DNA of 5,815 bases from Lachnospiraceae bacterium (lineage in GTDB: Bacteria; Bacillota_A; Clostridia; Lachnospirales; Lachnospiraceae). Made by a program: the position numbers and the translations under genes. Below are positions 1 through 5,815 of the stretch, in pieces (the stretch's first letter is position 1; the number at the start of each line of letters is the position of its first letter). The stretch covers positions 1-5,815 of the forward strand of contig JAFUEG010000022.1 in assembly GCA_017464045.1 (NCBI GenBank), read 5' to 3'. Below the pieces are notes generated by a model. That model was not told where the DNA came from, did no database searches, and saw only the letters and a list, made by a program, of their open reading frames with translations.

Positions 1-489
1 AAATCTGTTGATATCATCTTCACCTGCAGGAATATCTTTACAAACAATAGTAATATCAGCACCTGTTGCGATGTGATCCTCAAGAACCTTATTATAATCA
101 AGCTTATAAATACCATCACCTGATGCTATAACAACATAAGGCTCATGAGCTGATTTAAGGAAATTAATATTCTGATACAATGCATCAGCAGTTCCTCTGT
201 ACCAATAACTGTTTGTTGCTGTGATGGTTGGAGTAAACAGATATAAGCCGCCCTGTTTTCTACCGAAATCCCACCACTTTGATGAGTTAAGGTGTTCATT
301 TAAAGAACGTGAATTATACTGTGTAAATACTGCAACCTTCTGTATGTGTGAATTAGTCATGTTGGAAAGTGTGAAATCTATTGCCCTGTAGCTTCCTACA
401 ATCGGCATAGCCGCTACAGCTCTCTTAGATGACATATCTCCCATTCTGCTGCTGCCGCCACCGGCTAAAATAATACCTATCGCTCTCAT
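1..489 (-). CDS. glgD: GlgD, non-catalytic/regulatory subunit of ADP-glucose pyrophosphorylase (partial, N-terminal part)
   Basis: The 163 visible residues start MRAIGIILAGGGSSRMG and form the N-terminal nucleotidyltransferase (GT-A/Rossmann-like) fold of the GlgC/GlgD family; the C-terminal part, including the beta-helix, lies beyond the left edge. Family members are roughly 370 residues, so under half is seen. Compared with the neighbouring GlgC, the nucleotide loop has GGGSSRM in place of GGQGSRL, the SKLAKP segment with its conserved lysine is replaced by SKRAVA, and SGDHIY has become SGDGIY (D125 kept, the next His lost). This degeneration is typical of GlgD. In Geobacillus stearothermophilus GlgD lacks activity alone and boosts GlgC in a mixed tetramer. 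The ATG at 487-489 follows an AGGTG site at 496-500 that lies inside the last glgC codons; only one base separates it from the glgC stop. Cytoplasmic; expected to be co-translated with GlgC. Confidence 0.93.
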   Translation of the reverse strand, partial: MRAIGIILAGGGSSRMGDMSSKRAVAAMPIVGSYRAIDFTLSNMTNSHIQKVAVFTQYNSRSLNEHLNSSKWWDFGRKQGGLYLFTPTITATNSYWYRGTADALYQNINFLKSAHEPYVVIASGDGIYKLDYNKVLEDHIATGADITIVCKDIPAGEDDINRF

Positions 490-490
490 T

Positions 491-1759
491 CTATTCACCT
501 ACCTTTATTATGCTCGAACCACTCTTAAGCAAGCCGTCCGGATATTCATCAATTGTTGTCTCACCGAAAATTGCAACATTCTTACCAATCTTAACATTAG
601 CAGGAATAACTGAATTTTCACCGATAGTTACAAGTCCGAATGAATAGATATGAGGTGCAAACTCATTAGGTACTTCTTCACCCACACCGAGTTCAGAATT
701 AGCACCAATCTCTACACCTTCTGCAATTATAGCCTTATCTATAACTGCTCCGTCTCCAATTACCGCTCCATTCATAATAATGGAGTTTTTAACTACTGCA
801 CCCTTACCTATGGAAACGCCGGAACCGATAACCGAACTGTCTATAGTTCCGTAAACTTCTGTACCTTCACCGACTATACTCTTGGTAATTGAGCTTTCAG
901 GTGCAATATACTGTGGCGGAAGAATATCACTCTTGGTATAGATTCTCCAGAATTCTTCATAAAGATTGAACTCAGGAATGATATCAACGAGCTCCATATT
1001 GGCTTCCCAATATGAGCCGAGTGTTCCTACATCCTTCCAGTAACCCTTGTACTCGTAAGCGCAAATCTTACTGCCCTTCTCATGACAATAAGGAATGATA
1101 TGCTTACCGAAATCACATTCCGGCTGATCCTTCATAACTGTAAGTGCTTCCTTAAGAAGTTTCCAGTTGAAGATGTAAATACCCATAGATGCTTTATTGC
1201 TTCTTGGTTTCTCCGGCTTTTCCTCAAATTCCTGTATGCAGCCTGATTCATCTGTTATAACAACACCGAACCTGCTTGCCTCCTCCATAGGAACCTGATA
1301 TGTAGCAAGAGTAATATCAGCCTTGCTTGTTTTATGGAAATCAAGCATAACCTCGTAATCCATCTTATAGATGTGATCACCTGATAAAATCAAAACATAA
1401 TCAGGATTGTAATAATCTATATACTCAATGTTCTGATATATAGCATTAGCCGTTCCTGTATACCACTGGCTGTTAGTGCTTTTCTCATAAGGTGGAAGAA
1501 CTGTAACACCACCAATATTTCTATCCAAATCCCATGGCATACCTATACCTATGTGTTGATTAAGTCTAAGCGGTCTATACTGTGTTAATACGCCGACAGT
1601 ATCAATACCGGAATTAATACAGTTACTCAGTGGAAAGTCAATTATCTTATATTTTCCGCCAAATGCAACCGCAGGTTTAGCAAGCTTTGAGGTAAGAACA
1701 CCAAGTCGGCTACCTTGTCCACCAGCCAAAAGCATTGCTATCATTTCTTTCTTAATCAT
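491..1759 (-). CDS. glgC: GlgC, glucose-1-phosphate adenylyltransferase (ADP-glucose pyrophosphorylase), catalytic subunit
   Basis: GlgC makes ADP-glucose and pyrophosphate from ATP and glucose-1-phosphate, the committed step of bacterial glycogen synthesis in the cytoplasm. With the start at 1759 it has 422 residues, the usual family length. Residues 7-20 hold the nucleotide loop AGGQGSRLG, followed by the [19 protein letters not shown] stretch. D128 in [11 protein letters not shown] aligns with the metal-binding catalytic Asp142 of E. coli GlgC, and K181 in FEEKP aligns with glucose-1-phosphate-binding Lys195. From about residue 285 the protein turns into V/I-x-G hexapeptide-like repeats, the C-terminal left-handed beta-helix used for subunit contacts and allostery. 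The frame is open to an ATG at 1810, but that lies upstream of the promoter -10; the ATG at 1757-1759 has a good ribosome site and begins [14 protein letters not shown], as expected. It is the first gene of a glgC-glgD operon. All catalytic landmarks are intact. Confidence 0.96.
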   Translation of the reverse strand: MIKKEMIAMLLAGGQGSRLGVLTSKLAKPAVAFGGKYKIIDFPLSNCINSGIDTVGVLTQYRPLRLNQHIGIGMPWDLDRNIGGVTVLPPYEKSTNSQWYTGTANAIYQNIEYIDYYNPDYVLILSGDHIYKMDYEVMLDFHKTSKADITLATYQVPMEEASRFGVVITDESGCIQEFEEKPEKPRSNKASMGIYIFNWKLLKEALTVMKDQPECDFGKHIIPYCHEKGSKICAYEYKGYWKDVGTLGSYWEANMELVDIIPEFNLYEEFWRIYTKSDILPPQYIAPESSITKSIVGEGTEVYGTIDSSVIGSGVSIGKGAVVKNSIIMNGAVIGDGAVIDKAIIAEGVEIGANSELGVGEEVPNEFAPHIYSFGLVTIGENSVIPANVKIGKNVAIFGETTIDEYPDGLLKSGSSIIKVGE

Positions 1760-1764
1760 AATGT

Positions 1765-1772
1765 CACCCCTT
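1765..1772 (-). promoter_or_regulatory. glgC ribosome binding site
   Basis: The minus strand reads AAGGGGTG five bases before the ATG at 1757-1759. This purine-rich Shine-Dalgarno-like site decides the glgC start in favour of 1759 over the in-frame ATG at 1810. Confidence 0.8.
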
Positions 1773-1790
1773 TTAGCATAATATAAATGT

Positions 1791-1799
1791 ATTATACCA
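1791..1799 (-). promoter_or_regulatory. extended -10 promoter element of glgC-glgD
   Basis: The minus strand contains TGGTATAAT, a perfect TATAAT -10 hexamer preceded by the TGn extension of sigma-A type promoters. No good -35 hexamer exists at 16-18 bases upstream (the 17-base spacing gives TTCCAC), which fits the known ability of extended -10 promoters to work without one. Transcription would begin near 1784, giving a leader of about 25 bases that carries the glgC ribosome site. Predicted from sequence alone. Confidence 0.72.
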
Positions 1800-1807
1800 T
1801 TAATATC

Positions 1808-1829
1808 CAAAAAGTGGAATACCTTTTTG
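1808..1829. promoter_or_regulatory. candidate operator: 7-base inverted repeat over the -35 region of glgC
   Basis: CAAAAAG (1808-1814) and CTTTTTG (1823-1829) form a perfect inverted repeat with an 8-base spacer. It sits immediately upstream of the extended -10 element, where the -35 hexamer (about 1814-1819) would be, so a dimeric regulator bound there could affect glgC-glgD transcription. The arms are A/T homopolymer-rich in an AT-rich region, so chance is a real alternative. Confidence 0.3.
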
Positions 1830-1902
1830 TATAATTTTTATAAGAAATCTTCAACTTTTTTATTTTAAATGGTAAATTCTTACAAAAAAACGCGAAAAAA
1901 TA

Positions 1903-2070
1903 GAAAGTGTGTCATGAGGAGTGATCCTTGTCAATATATTGTATAAACTTCCGCTGCATAAAAAAATGTGCACGCATGGCACGTGTTACTTAACGCCATG
2001 CTTTGCACATTTTTCATACAGTCTGTTATACTCATACAATGTTACAAGGCTCACACCCTGACACACTTTC
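1903..2070. repeat. 168-base imperfect palindrome, MITE-like element or structured RNA
   Basis: The outer ends are a perfect 12-base inverted repeat, GAAAGTGTGTCA (1903-1914) and its complement (2059-2070). The arms continue to match imperfectly inward: GTGATCCTTGT near 1921-1931 against GTGAGCCTTGT complementary to 2044-2054, CTGCAT against CTGTAT, then a long central stem (1962-2014). Nearly the whole segment can therefore fold back on itself. It has no convincing open reading frame. Size, terminal inverted repeats and intergenic position resemble a miniature inverted-repeat transposable element. I see no clear target-site duplication: the flanks are AAAAATA on the left and AATCACG on the right. 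A structured non-coding RNA or complex terminator is the alternative. The right end lies 14 bases past the stop codon of the small gene at 2085-2435. Confidence 0.6.
1960..2014 (-). terminator. Rho-independent terminator hairpin at the end of the SPFH cluster
   Basis: A stem of 11 and 7 base pairs (1962-1972 with 2004-2014; 1974-1980 with 1995-2001), broken only by a one-by-two internal loop, closes a 14-base loop at 1981-1994. On the minus strand the stem ends in seven T (1966 to 1960), partly paired with the A-rich start of the stem. It lies about 70 bases after the stop of the preceding gene and before the glgC promoter, the right place to end the nfeD-SPFH-small protein transcript. Five T at 2010-2014 give some terminator character on the plus strand too. 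It forms the core of the larger palindrome. Confidence 0.75.
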
Positions 2071-2084
2071 AATCACGAATGTAA

Positions 2085-2435
2085 CTATGATGAGGCTTTT
2101 TTCATGCTTCTTAAGAACGGGAGGAAATCTACCTCAAGACAGGCAGCTATCTTGATATCATCCTTCTCTTGAAGAACCTTTCCAAGCCTTGTTACTGCCT
2201 GTGCCATCTTTGATTTGTCTACAAGTTCTTCATTTTTATTGATAATCTTCTCGCAATTATTAAAGATTTCAATTTCCCAGTTAATACCCTGGATAACAAG
2301 TCCGAAAAGCTCATCCGTATCGTCCTGTCTTTTTCCTCTTAACTCTTTAATAACAGTCTCTGTTGCCGGTATGATTTTTTCACTATAATCAGCAAGCTGC
2401 TTTATAGCCTCATTTTGCAGTTCAGGAAGTCCCAT
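2085..2435 (-). CDS. small helical protein of unknown function, third gene of the NfeD/SPFH cluster
   Basis: I do not recognise the family with confidence. The 116-residue product begins MGLPELQNEAIKQLADYSEK, has no signal peptide or membrane segment, and is rich in Glu, Asp and Lys with hydrophobic residues spaced as in amphipathic helices. A bundle of three or four helices is likely: roughly residues 4-32, 37-65, 68-90 and 90-112. A RGKRQDDTDELF segment (33-44) and QEKDDIKIA (88-96) look like conserved turn regions. It is probably cytoplasmic. The ATG at 2433-2435 has an AAAGGCGG ribosome site at 2442-2449, six bases away. It starts 20 bases after the SPFH gene, so it is very probably co-transcribed, which suggests but does not prove a role with the membrane microdomain proteins. 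Its stop is followed by the palindromic element and terminator. Confidence 0.82.
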   Translation of the reverse strand: MGLPELQNEAIKQLADYSEKIIPATETVIKELRGKRQDDTDELFGLVIQGINWEIEIFNNCEKIINKNEELVDKSKMAQAVTRLGKVLQEKDDIKIAACLEVDFLPFLRSMKKASS

Positions 2436-2455
2436 AATAAACCGCCTTTCTATAC

Positions 2456-3349
2456 TTACTCTTTAGTATCCTTTACTATCTCTGTAATAGATGAAGCAAG
2501 ACCTGCTATGCTTGCTATCTCAGAAGGTATAATAAGCTTGTTGGACTTTCCGTCTGCCGCCTTCTCAAAAGCTTCCAAGCTTTTTAATGTAAGAACAGCC
2601 TTCTCAGGTGCAGCTTCATTAAGATATCTGATACCATCAGCATTTGCTTTTTGAACTGCAAGTATAGCCTGAGCCTCACCTTCTGCTCTTTTAATTGTAG
2701 CTTCCTTAGTTGCTTCTGCACGAAGAATAGCTGACTTTTTCTCACCCTCAGCTATAAGAATCTGCTCACGACGTTCTCTCTCTGCCTTCATCTGCTTTTC
2801 CATCGCATCCTGAATAGCCGCAGGAGGGATAATATTTTTAAGCTCTACTCTGTTCACCTTGATGCCCCAAGGATCCGTTGCTTCATCAAGTGTAGCTCTC
2901 ATCTTTGTATTGATTGTCTCTCTTGAAGTAAGTGTCTGATCAAGTTCAAGATCACCTATTATATTTCTAAGTGTTGTTGCTGTAAGGTTTTCAATTGCCA
3001 TAATAGGGTTCTCAACACCGTAAGCAAAAAGCTTAGGATCAGTTATCTGGAAAAATACAACCGTATCAATTCTCATTGTTACATTATCCTTTGTGATAAC
3101 CGGCTGAGGTGCAAAGTCTACAACCTGCTCCTTTAAAGAAACCCTGTGTGCCACCTTGTCAAAGATAGGCAGTTTCATGTGAAAACCAACTCCCCAGGTT
3201 GACTGATAAGTTCCCAGTCTTTCCATAACGTATGCATATGCCTGTGGAACAATTCTTATAGAACTTGCGACTATTACGACAACAATAAATACTAAAAAAA
3301 GTCCAAACCACTGTCCGCCTGAAAGGCCTGATAATAAACTAACTCCCAT
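2456..3349 (-). CDS. SPFH/band 7 protein of the stomatin/paraslipin type (QmcA-like)
   Basis: The 297-residue protein has one N-terminal membrane segment (about residues 14-31, WFGLFLVFIVVVIVASSI), then an SPFH/PHB domain (about 32-190) opening with RIVPQAYAYVMERLGTYQSTWGVGFHMKLPIFDKV, a classic stomatin signature. The motif TLRNIIGDLELDQTLTSRETIN lies at 126-147 and WGIKVNRVELKNIIPP at 161-176. Residues about 185-240 are charged, with repeated EGE/AEA patterns (IAEGEKKSAILRAEATKEA), the long helix that drives oligomerisation. Such proteins form large membrane-anchored rings in ordered lipid domains and act as scaffolds or protease regulators; the specific clients here are unknown. The start is secure: AAGGAGGA at 3356-3363, six bases before the ATG. 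The nfeD gene ends 64 bases upstream, and slipin genes of this type commonly pair with short NfeD genes. Length and domains look complete. Confidence 0.93.
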   Translation of the reverse strand: MGVSLLSGLSGGQWFGLFLVFIVVVIVASSIRIVPQAYAYVMERLGTYQSTWGVGFHMKLPIFDKVAHRVSLKEQVVDFAPQPVITKDNVTMRIDTVVFFQITDPKLFAYGVENPIMAIENLTATTLRNIIGDLELDQTLTSRETINTKMRATLDEATDPWGIKVNRVELKNIIPPAAIQDAMEKQMKAERERREQILIAEGEKKSAILRAEATKEATIKRAEGEAQAILAVQKANADGIRYLNEAAPEKAVLTLKSLEAFEKAADGKSNKLIIPSEIASIAGLASSITEIVKDTKE

Positions 3350-3413
3350 AAAAAATCCTCCTTAATTAAAAATTAATTGCTTGCATAATTATTTTATTAA
3401 TATATAAAATATA

Positions 3414-3887
3414 TTACATCTTTTGTGCTGCATCATCACCTTCATTTCCTGCCATATCGCTAATTTTAGTTACTATCAACTTAACTCCGCTAATGGAATC
3501 TACAACCACCTTTTCATCCTTTTCAATAACAGAATCATCCTTTGAACGTGCTGTCCATTCCATGCCATTAAGCTTAACCTCACCCTCAGCCTTAAGATTG
3601 TTTATTGTTTTTGTAACATAACCAATCTTACCTATAAGACTTTCAACATTGGTTTTTTCAGGTTCCTTCATAAGATGCTTTACAGCAACAGGTCTCGTAA
3701 AAACCAAAAGTAAAAGTGATACTATAGCGAAAATAAGTATCTGAACCATCCAATGAAAATTAAGAAATGCAAATAACGCTGCAACAAGTGCACCTCCGGC
3801 AAACCAGATAGTCGTAAGTCCAAGAGAGATAATCTCCATAACAACAAGTACAGCTGTGGCTATCAGCCAAATTACCATCCACGTCAT
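3414..3887 (-). CDS. short NfeD-like membrane protein (three membrane segments plus OB-fold domain)
   Basis: The 157-residue protein has three hydrophobic segments near residues 3-20, 27-43 and 46-63, then a soluble C-terminal domain (about 82-141) with the beta-rich pattern of the NfeD OB-fold: LIGKIGYVTKTI, GEVKLNGMEWTARS, EKVVVDSISGVKLIV. It lacks the ClpP-like serine protease domain of long NfeD proteins, so it is the short class that partners slipins. It probably binds the SPFH protein encoded next and helps organise membrane domains; that role is inferred from the family pairing. The frame continues to a GTG at 3896, but this GTG lies inside the GAGGTGG ribosome site, so I start at the ATG at 3885-3887, giving MTWMVIWLIATAV. 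Any promoter would be in the AT-rich gap upstream. Confidence 0.9.
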   Translation of the reverse strand: MTWMVIWLIATAVLVVMEIISLGLTTIWFAGGALVAALFAFLNFHWMVQILIFAIVSLLLLVFTRPVAVKHLMKEPEKTNVESLIGKIGYVTKTINNLKAEGEVKLNGMEWTARSKDDSVIEKDEKVVVDSISGVKLIVTKISDMAGNEGDDAAQKM

Positions 3888-3892
3888 AATAT

Positions 3893-3899
3893 CCACCTC
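3893..3899 (-). promoter_or_regulatory. nfeD ribosome binding site (decides the start)
   Basis: The minus strand reads GAGGTGG five bases before the ATG at 3885-3887. The alternative in-frame GTG (3894-3896) is part of this site and has no site of its own, so the shorter 157-residue product is preferred. Confidence 0.8.
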
Positions 3900-4006
3900 A
3901 TTTCATCTTATAATTAATTTCAAAAACACTCTATAATCAATTACTCAAATAAAATCCGCATATAAAACTAACATTTGAATTATAAATAATCAAATTCCAA
4001 CATGCA
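3900..4006 (-). other. AT-rich gap between the hydratase and nfeD; possible weak promoter or terminator
   Basis: This stretch holds no gene. On the minus strand it offers -10-like hexamers TATAAT (3979-3984) and TATAAG (3907-3912), neither with a recognisable -35 at 16-18 bases. An AT-only style hairpin (ATTTGA at 3973-3978 with TCAAAT at 3990-3995) is followed by TTTT a few bases later and might end hydratase transcription weakly. A transcript break is likely from the gap size, but no single element is convincing. Confidence 0.25.
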
Positions 4007-5815
4007 TTAATTTTCTTTGTAATAATTTATAAGGCATCCTGCCATGATAATATCTCTTTCATCATCCGTAAGATCGCCAAGTGTAAGCTTAAGCTCATGC
4101 ATATCTTTATTTACAACATAAGCCTTTATAACATCCGACTTATCCTTTATAGCCTTAACTATATCAGGAACAAATATATAATCATCTATATCAAACTTGT
4201 AGTCCTCCTCCATTACAAACGGAAGCATACCCCAGTTGATAAGATTTGAACGATATCTCTTTGTAGCATATTCTTTCGCAATATTGGCCCATCCGCCAAG
4301 CACCTTCTGGCAGGAGGCAGCCTGTTCTCTTGCAGAACCGTCACCCGGCTTAACCGCAAAGATTGTACTTCCGACTCCGGTATTGTCATGACATGCATCA
4401 GGGAAGGTTTCCTTAACCTTATGCATAGCCTCCTTAAGAGAAGGATCTGCAGCGCCCATACATTCTCCTGCTTCACGAACTCTTTCAACCTTTTGAACAG
4501 CCTTTGCTCTTCCTACATACTCAGGATCTTTTCTTGAAAGTGTAAACTCAGCAAGTCCAAGAGGATTTGATCTGTAGGATGAGGTCTCACCTGAAGGAAT
4601 AAGCTCATCGGTTGTTGTAACCGGGTCATTTATAACCGAGCAAACCTTAAGCATAAGATTTGGAGTTAATGCTATCATTTCCGGCCAGTCCTTGATATTC
4701 GGACCAAATTTTATCTCTACGGAAGGATCAGCCTTTCCGACACCGTTATATACTCTGTTATCGTATATGGTTCTGTCAAAGAAATATGTCTGTCCCTTGT
4801 ATTCTACATCCATTTCGGTTGCTGCCGTAAGATAACCCTTATTGGCAGCGGTTGCAGCTATTGAACGTGCGTCCATAAGTGCAACTGAGGATATCTGACC
4901 ATTCTGAATCTTGGACCCTTCTCTGTTAGGGAAGTTTCTTGTTGAATGTCTGATACTAAATGCATTGTTGGCAGGTGTATCTCCCGCACCGAAGCATGGA
5001 CCGCAAAATGCTGTTTTTACAATTGCGCCTGTCTGAATAAGATCTGCAAGCACACCGTTTTTAGCAAGTTCCATATATATCGGAGTTGATGCAGGATAAA
5101 CGGATAAACTGAATTCATCCGCACCTATGTATTTGCCTCTTATAATATCAGCTGCCTGACAGATATTTTCAAATCCGCCGCCGGCACAGCCTGCTATGAT
5201 TCCCTGTTCAACATAAAGCTTTCCGTCAACAACCTTATCTTTCAATGTGAAATCAACCTTGCCGTCAAGTGAAACAAGTGCCTTCTTTTCCACATCATCA
5301 AGTATATCCATAAGATTAGCTTTTAATTCTTCTATAGTATAAACATTGCTTGGATGGAATGGCATGGCAATCATCGGTTTAATCTTGGAAAGATCGACAT
5401 ATACCACTCCGGCATAGTATGCAACCTCACCCGGAGCAAGTTCCTTATAGCCTTCCGGTCTGTAATGAGTTTCATACCATTTCTTAATCTCATCATCCGT
5501 CTTCCATATCGAAGAAAGACATGTGGTCTCTGTTGTCATTACATCAACACCAATTCTGAAATCAGCAGAAAGCTTATCAACGCCCGGTCCGACAAATTCC
5601 ATAACCTTATTTTTAACATATCCGGAATTAAATGTAGCTCCGATAATTGCAAGTGCAACGTCCTGAGGACCTACTCCCTTCGCAACCTCACCATCAAGGT
5701 ATATGGCAACAACCCCAGGCTTAGCTACGTCATAGGTTCTCTTTAAAAGCTGTTTTGCAAGCTCGCCGCCGCCTTCTCCTATAGCCATAGTACCAAGCGC
5801 ACCGTATCTGGTGTG
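4007..5815 (-). CDS. ybhJ: aconitase-superfamily hydratase, YbhJ-like (partial, N-terminus outside window)
   Basis: The open frame runs off the right edge; the 602 visible residues start [19 protein letters not shown], matching the end of the aconitase D-S-H-T motif. About 150 residues are missing for a ~750-residue family member. Numbering from the internal Met at 5788, the three Fe-S ligands are C201 ([10 protein letters not shown]) and C262/C265 ([10 protein letters not shown]). R284 and R289 in TRNFPNR fit substrate-binding Arg447/Arg452 of mitochondrial aconitase, R406 in SSYRSNP may fit Arg580, and GDGSARE (482-488) is the swivel-domain motif: S485 matches catalytic Ser642 and R487 Arg644, but Ser643 is replaced by A486. 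A dehydration/rehydration of a hydroxy acid with a 4Fe-4S cluster is therefore expected in the cytoplasm. The whole pattern resembles E. coli YbhJ, whose substrate is not established, so plain aconitase activity should not be assumed. The Met at 5788 is internal, not the start. Confidence 0.9.
   Translation of the reverse strand, partial: HTRYGALGTMAIGEGGGELAKQLLKRTYDVAKPGVVAIYLDGEVAKGVGPQDVALAIIGATFNSGYVKNKVMEFVGPGVDKLSADFRIGVDVMTTETTCLSSIWKTDDEIKKWYETHYRPEGYKELAPGEVAYYAGVVYVDLSKIKPMIAMPFHPSNVYTIEELKANLMDILDDVEKKALVSLDGKVDFTLKDKVVDGKLYVEQGIIAGCAGGGFENICQAADIIRGKYIGADEFSLSVYPASTPIYMELAKNGVLADLIQTGAIVKTAFCGPCFGAGDTPANNAFSIRHSTRNFPNREGSKIQNGQISSVALMDARSIAATAANKGYLTAATEMDVEYKGQTYFFDRTIYDNRVYNGVGKADPSVEIKFGPNIKDWPEMIALTPNLMLKVCSVINDPVTTTDELIPSGETSSYRSNPLGLAEFTLSRKDPEYVGRAKAVQKVERVREAGECMGAADPSLKEAMHKVKETFPDACHDNTGVGSTIFAVKPGDGSAREQAASCQKVLGGWANIAKEYATKRYRSNLINWGMLPFVMEEDYKFDIDDYIFVPDIVKAIKDKSDVIKAYVVNKDMHELKLTLGDLTDDERDIIMAGCLINYYKEN

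Noticed and set aside
650..892. Plus-strand open frame of 80 codons inside glgC
   Set aside because: It is the complement of the glgC beta-helix region, its product is a low-complexity Tyr/Asn/Cys-rich string, and glgC is clearly the real gene.
1929..1934. TTGACA on the minus strand within the palindrome, a perfect -35 hexamer
   Set aside because: At 17 bases downstream the sequence is CACACT, which is no -10, so I do not call a promoter.
1899..2075. Target-site duplication flanking the palindrome
   Set aside because: The bases outside the two 12-base ends do not match each other beyond chance A/T content, so I could not support a duplication.
2415..2654. Plus-strand open frame overlapping the SPFH gene and the start of the small gene
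   Set aside because: It is antisense to two well-supported genes with good ribosome sites and shows no family resemblance.
3350..3413. Separate promoter for the SPFH gene in the 64-base gap after nfeD
   Set aside because: The gap is almost all A/T so -10-like hexamers are expected by chance, and no -35 matches; co-transcription with nfeD is simpler.
3973..3995. AT-rich hairpin after the hydratase gene as a terminator
   Set aside because: The stem is short, contains a single G-C pair per arm and the T run is only four bases and offset; it is mentioned only as a possibility in the gap entry.
4213..4488. Minus-strand open frame of 91 codons in another frame within the hydratase gene
   Set aside because: It lies wholly inside the strongly conserved swivel domain coding region of the hydratase; the product looks like an out-of-frame translation.
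5354..5746. Plus-strand open frame of 130 codons opposite the hydratase
   Set aside because: It is antisense to a conserved gene and its product has no recognisable domain or plausible composition.

Overview
The window reads as ordinary chromosome of a low-GC Firmicute, most likely an anaerobic Clostridia member of the Lachnospiraceae type (Butyrivibrio/Roseburia/Eubacterium relatives). This rests on the AT-rich composition, strong GGAGG-type ribosome binding sites, and the paired glgC-glgD genes, an arrangement of Firmicutes. The organism call is inference; no rRNA or other taxonomic marker is present. All six genes lie on the minus strand, so the biological order runs from the right end of the window to the left.

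Right part (5815 to 4007): the C-terminal ~600 residues of an aconitase-superfamily hydratase of the E. coli YbhJ type, entering the window in the middle of its first active-site motif. An AT-rich gap of about 120 bases follows. Middle (3887 to 2085): a compact three-gene membrane cluster made of a short NfeD protein, an SPFH/stomatin (paraslipin) protein and an unrecognised 116-residue helical protein. NfeD and SPFH proteins are a known functional pair in membrane microdomains. The small third protein, 20 bases downstream, is the least understood gene here.

Intergenic region (2084 to 1760): a 168-base imperfect palindrome (1903-2070) with perfect 12-base ends and a strong terminator-like hairpin at its centre. 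It looks like a miniature inverted-repeat element, or a structured RNA, that now serves as the terminator of the SPFH cluster. After it come a candidate operator-like inverted repeat and a clear extended -10 promoter for the glycogen genes.

Left part (1759 to 1): glgC (ADP-glucose pyrophosphorylase, complete) and glgD (its catalytically degenerate partner subunit, N-terminal 163 residues only), one base apart and probably translationally coupled. Together they supply ADP-glucose for glycogen synthesis.

No phage genes, transposase, CRISPR array, tRNA or rRNA was seen. The items most worth a second look are the palindromic element, the unrecognised protein of the SPFH cluster, and the unknown substrate of the YbhJ-like hydratase.
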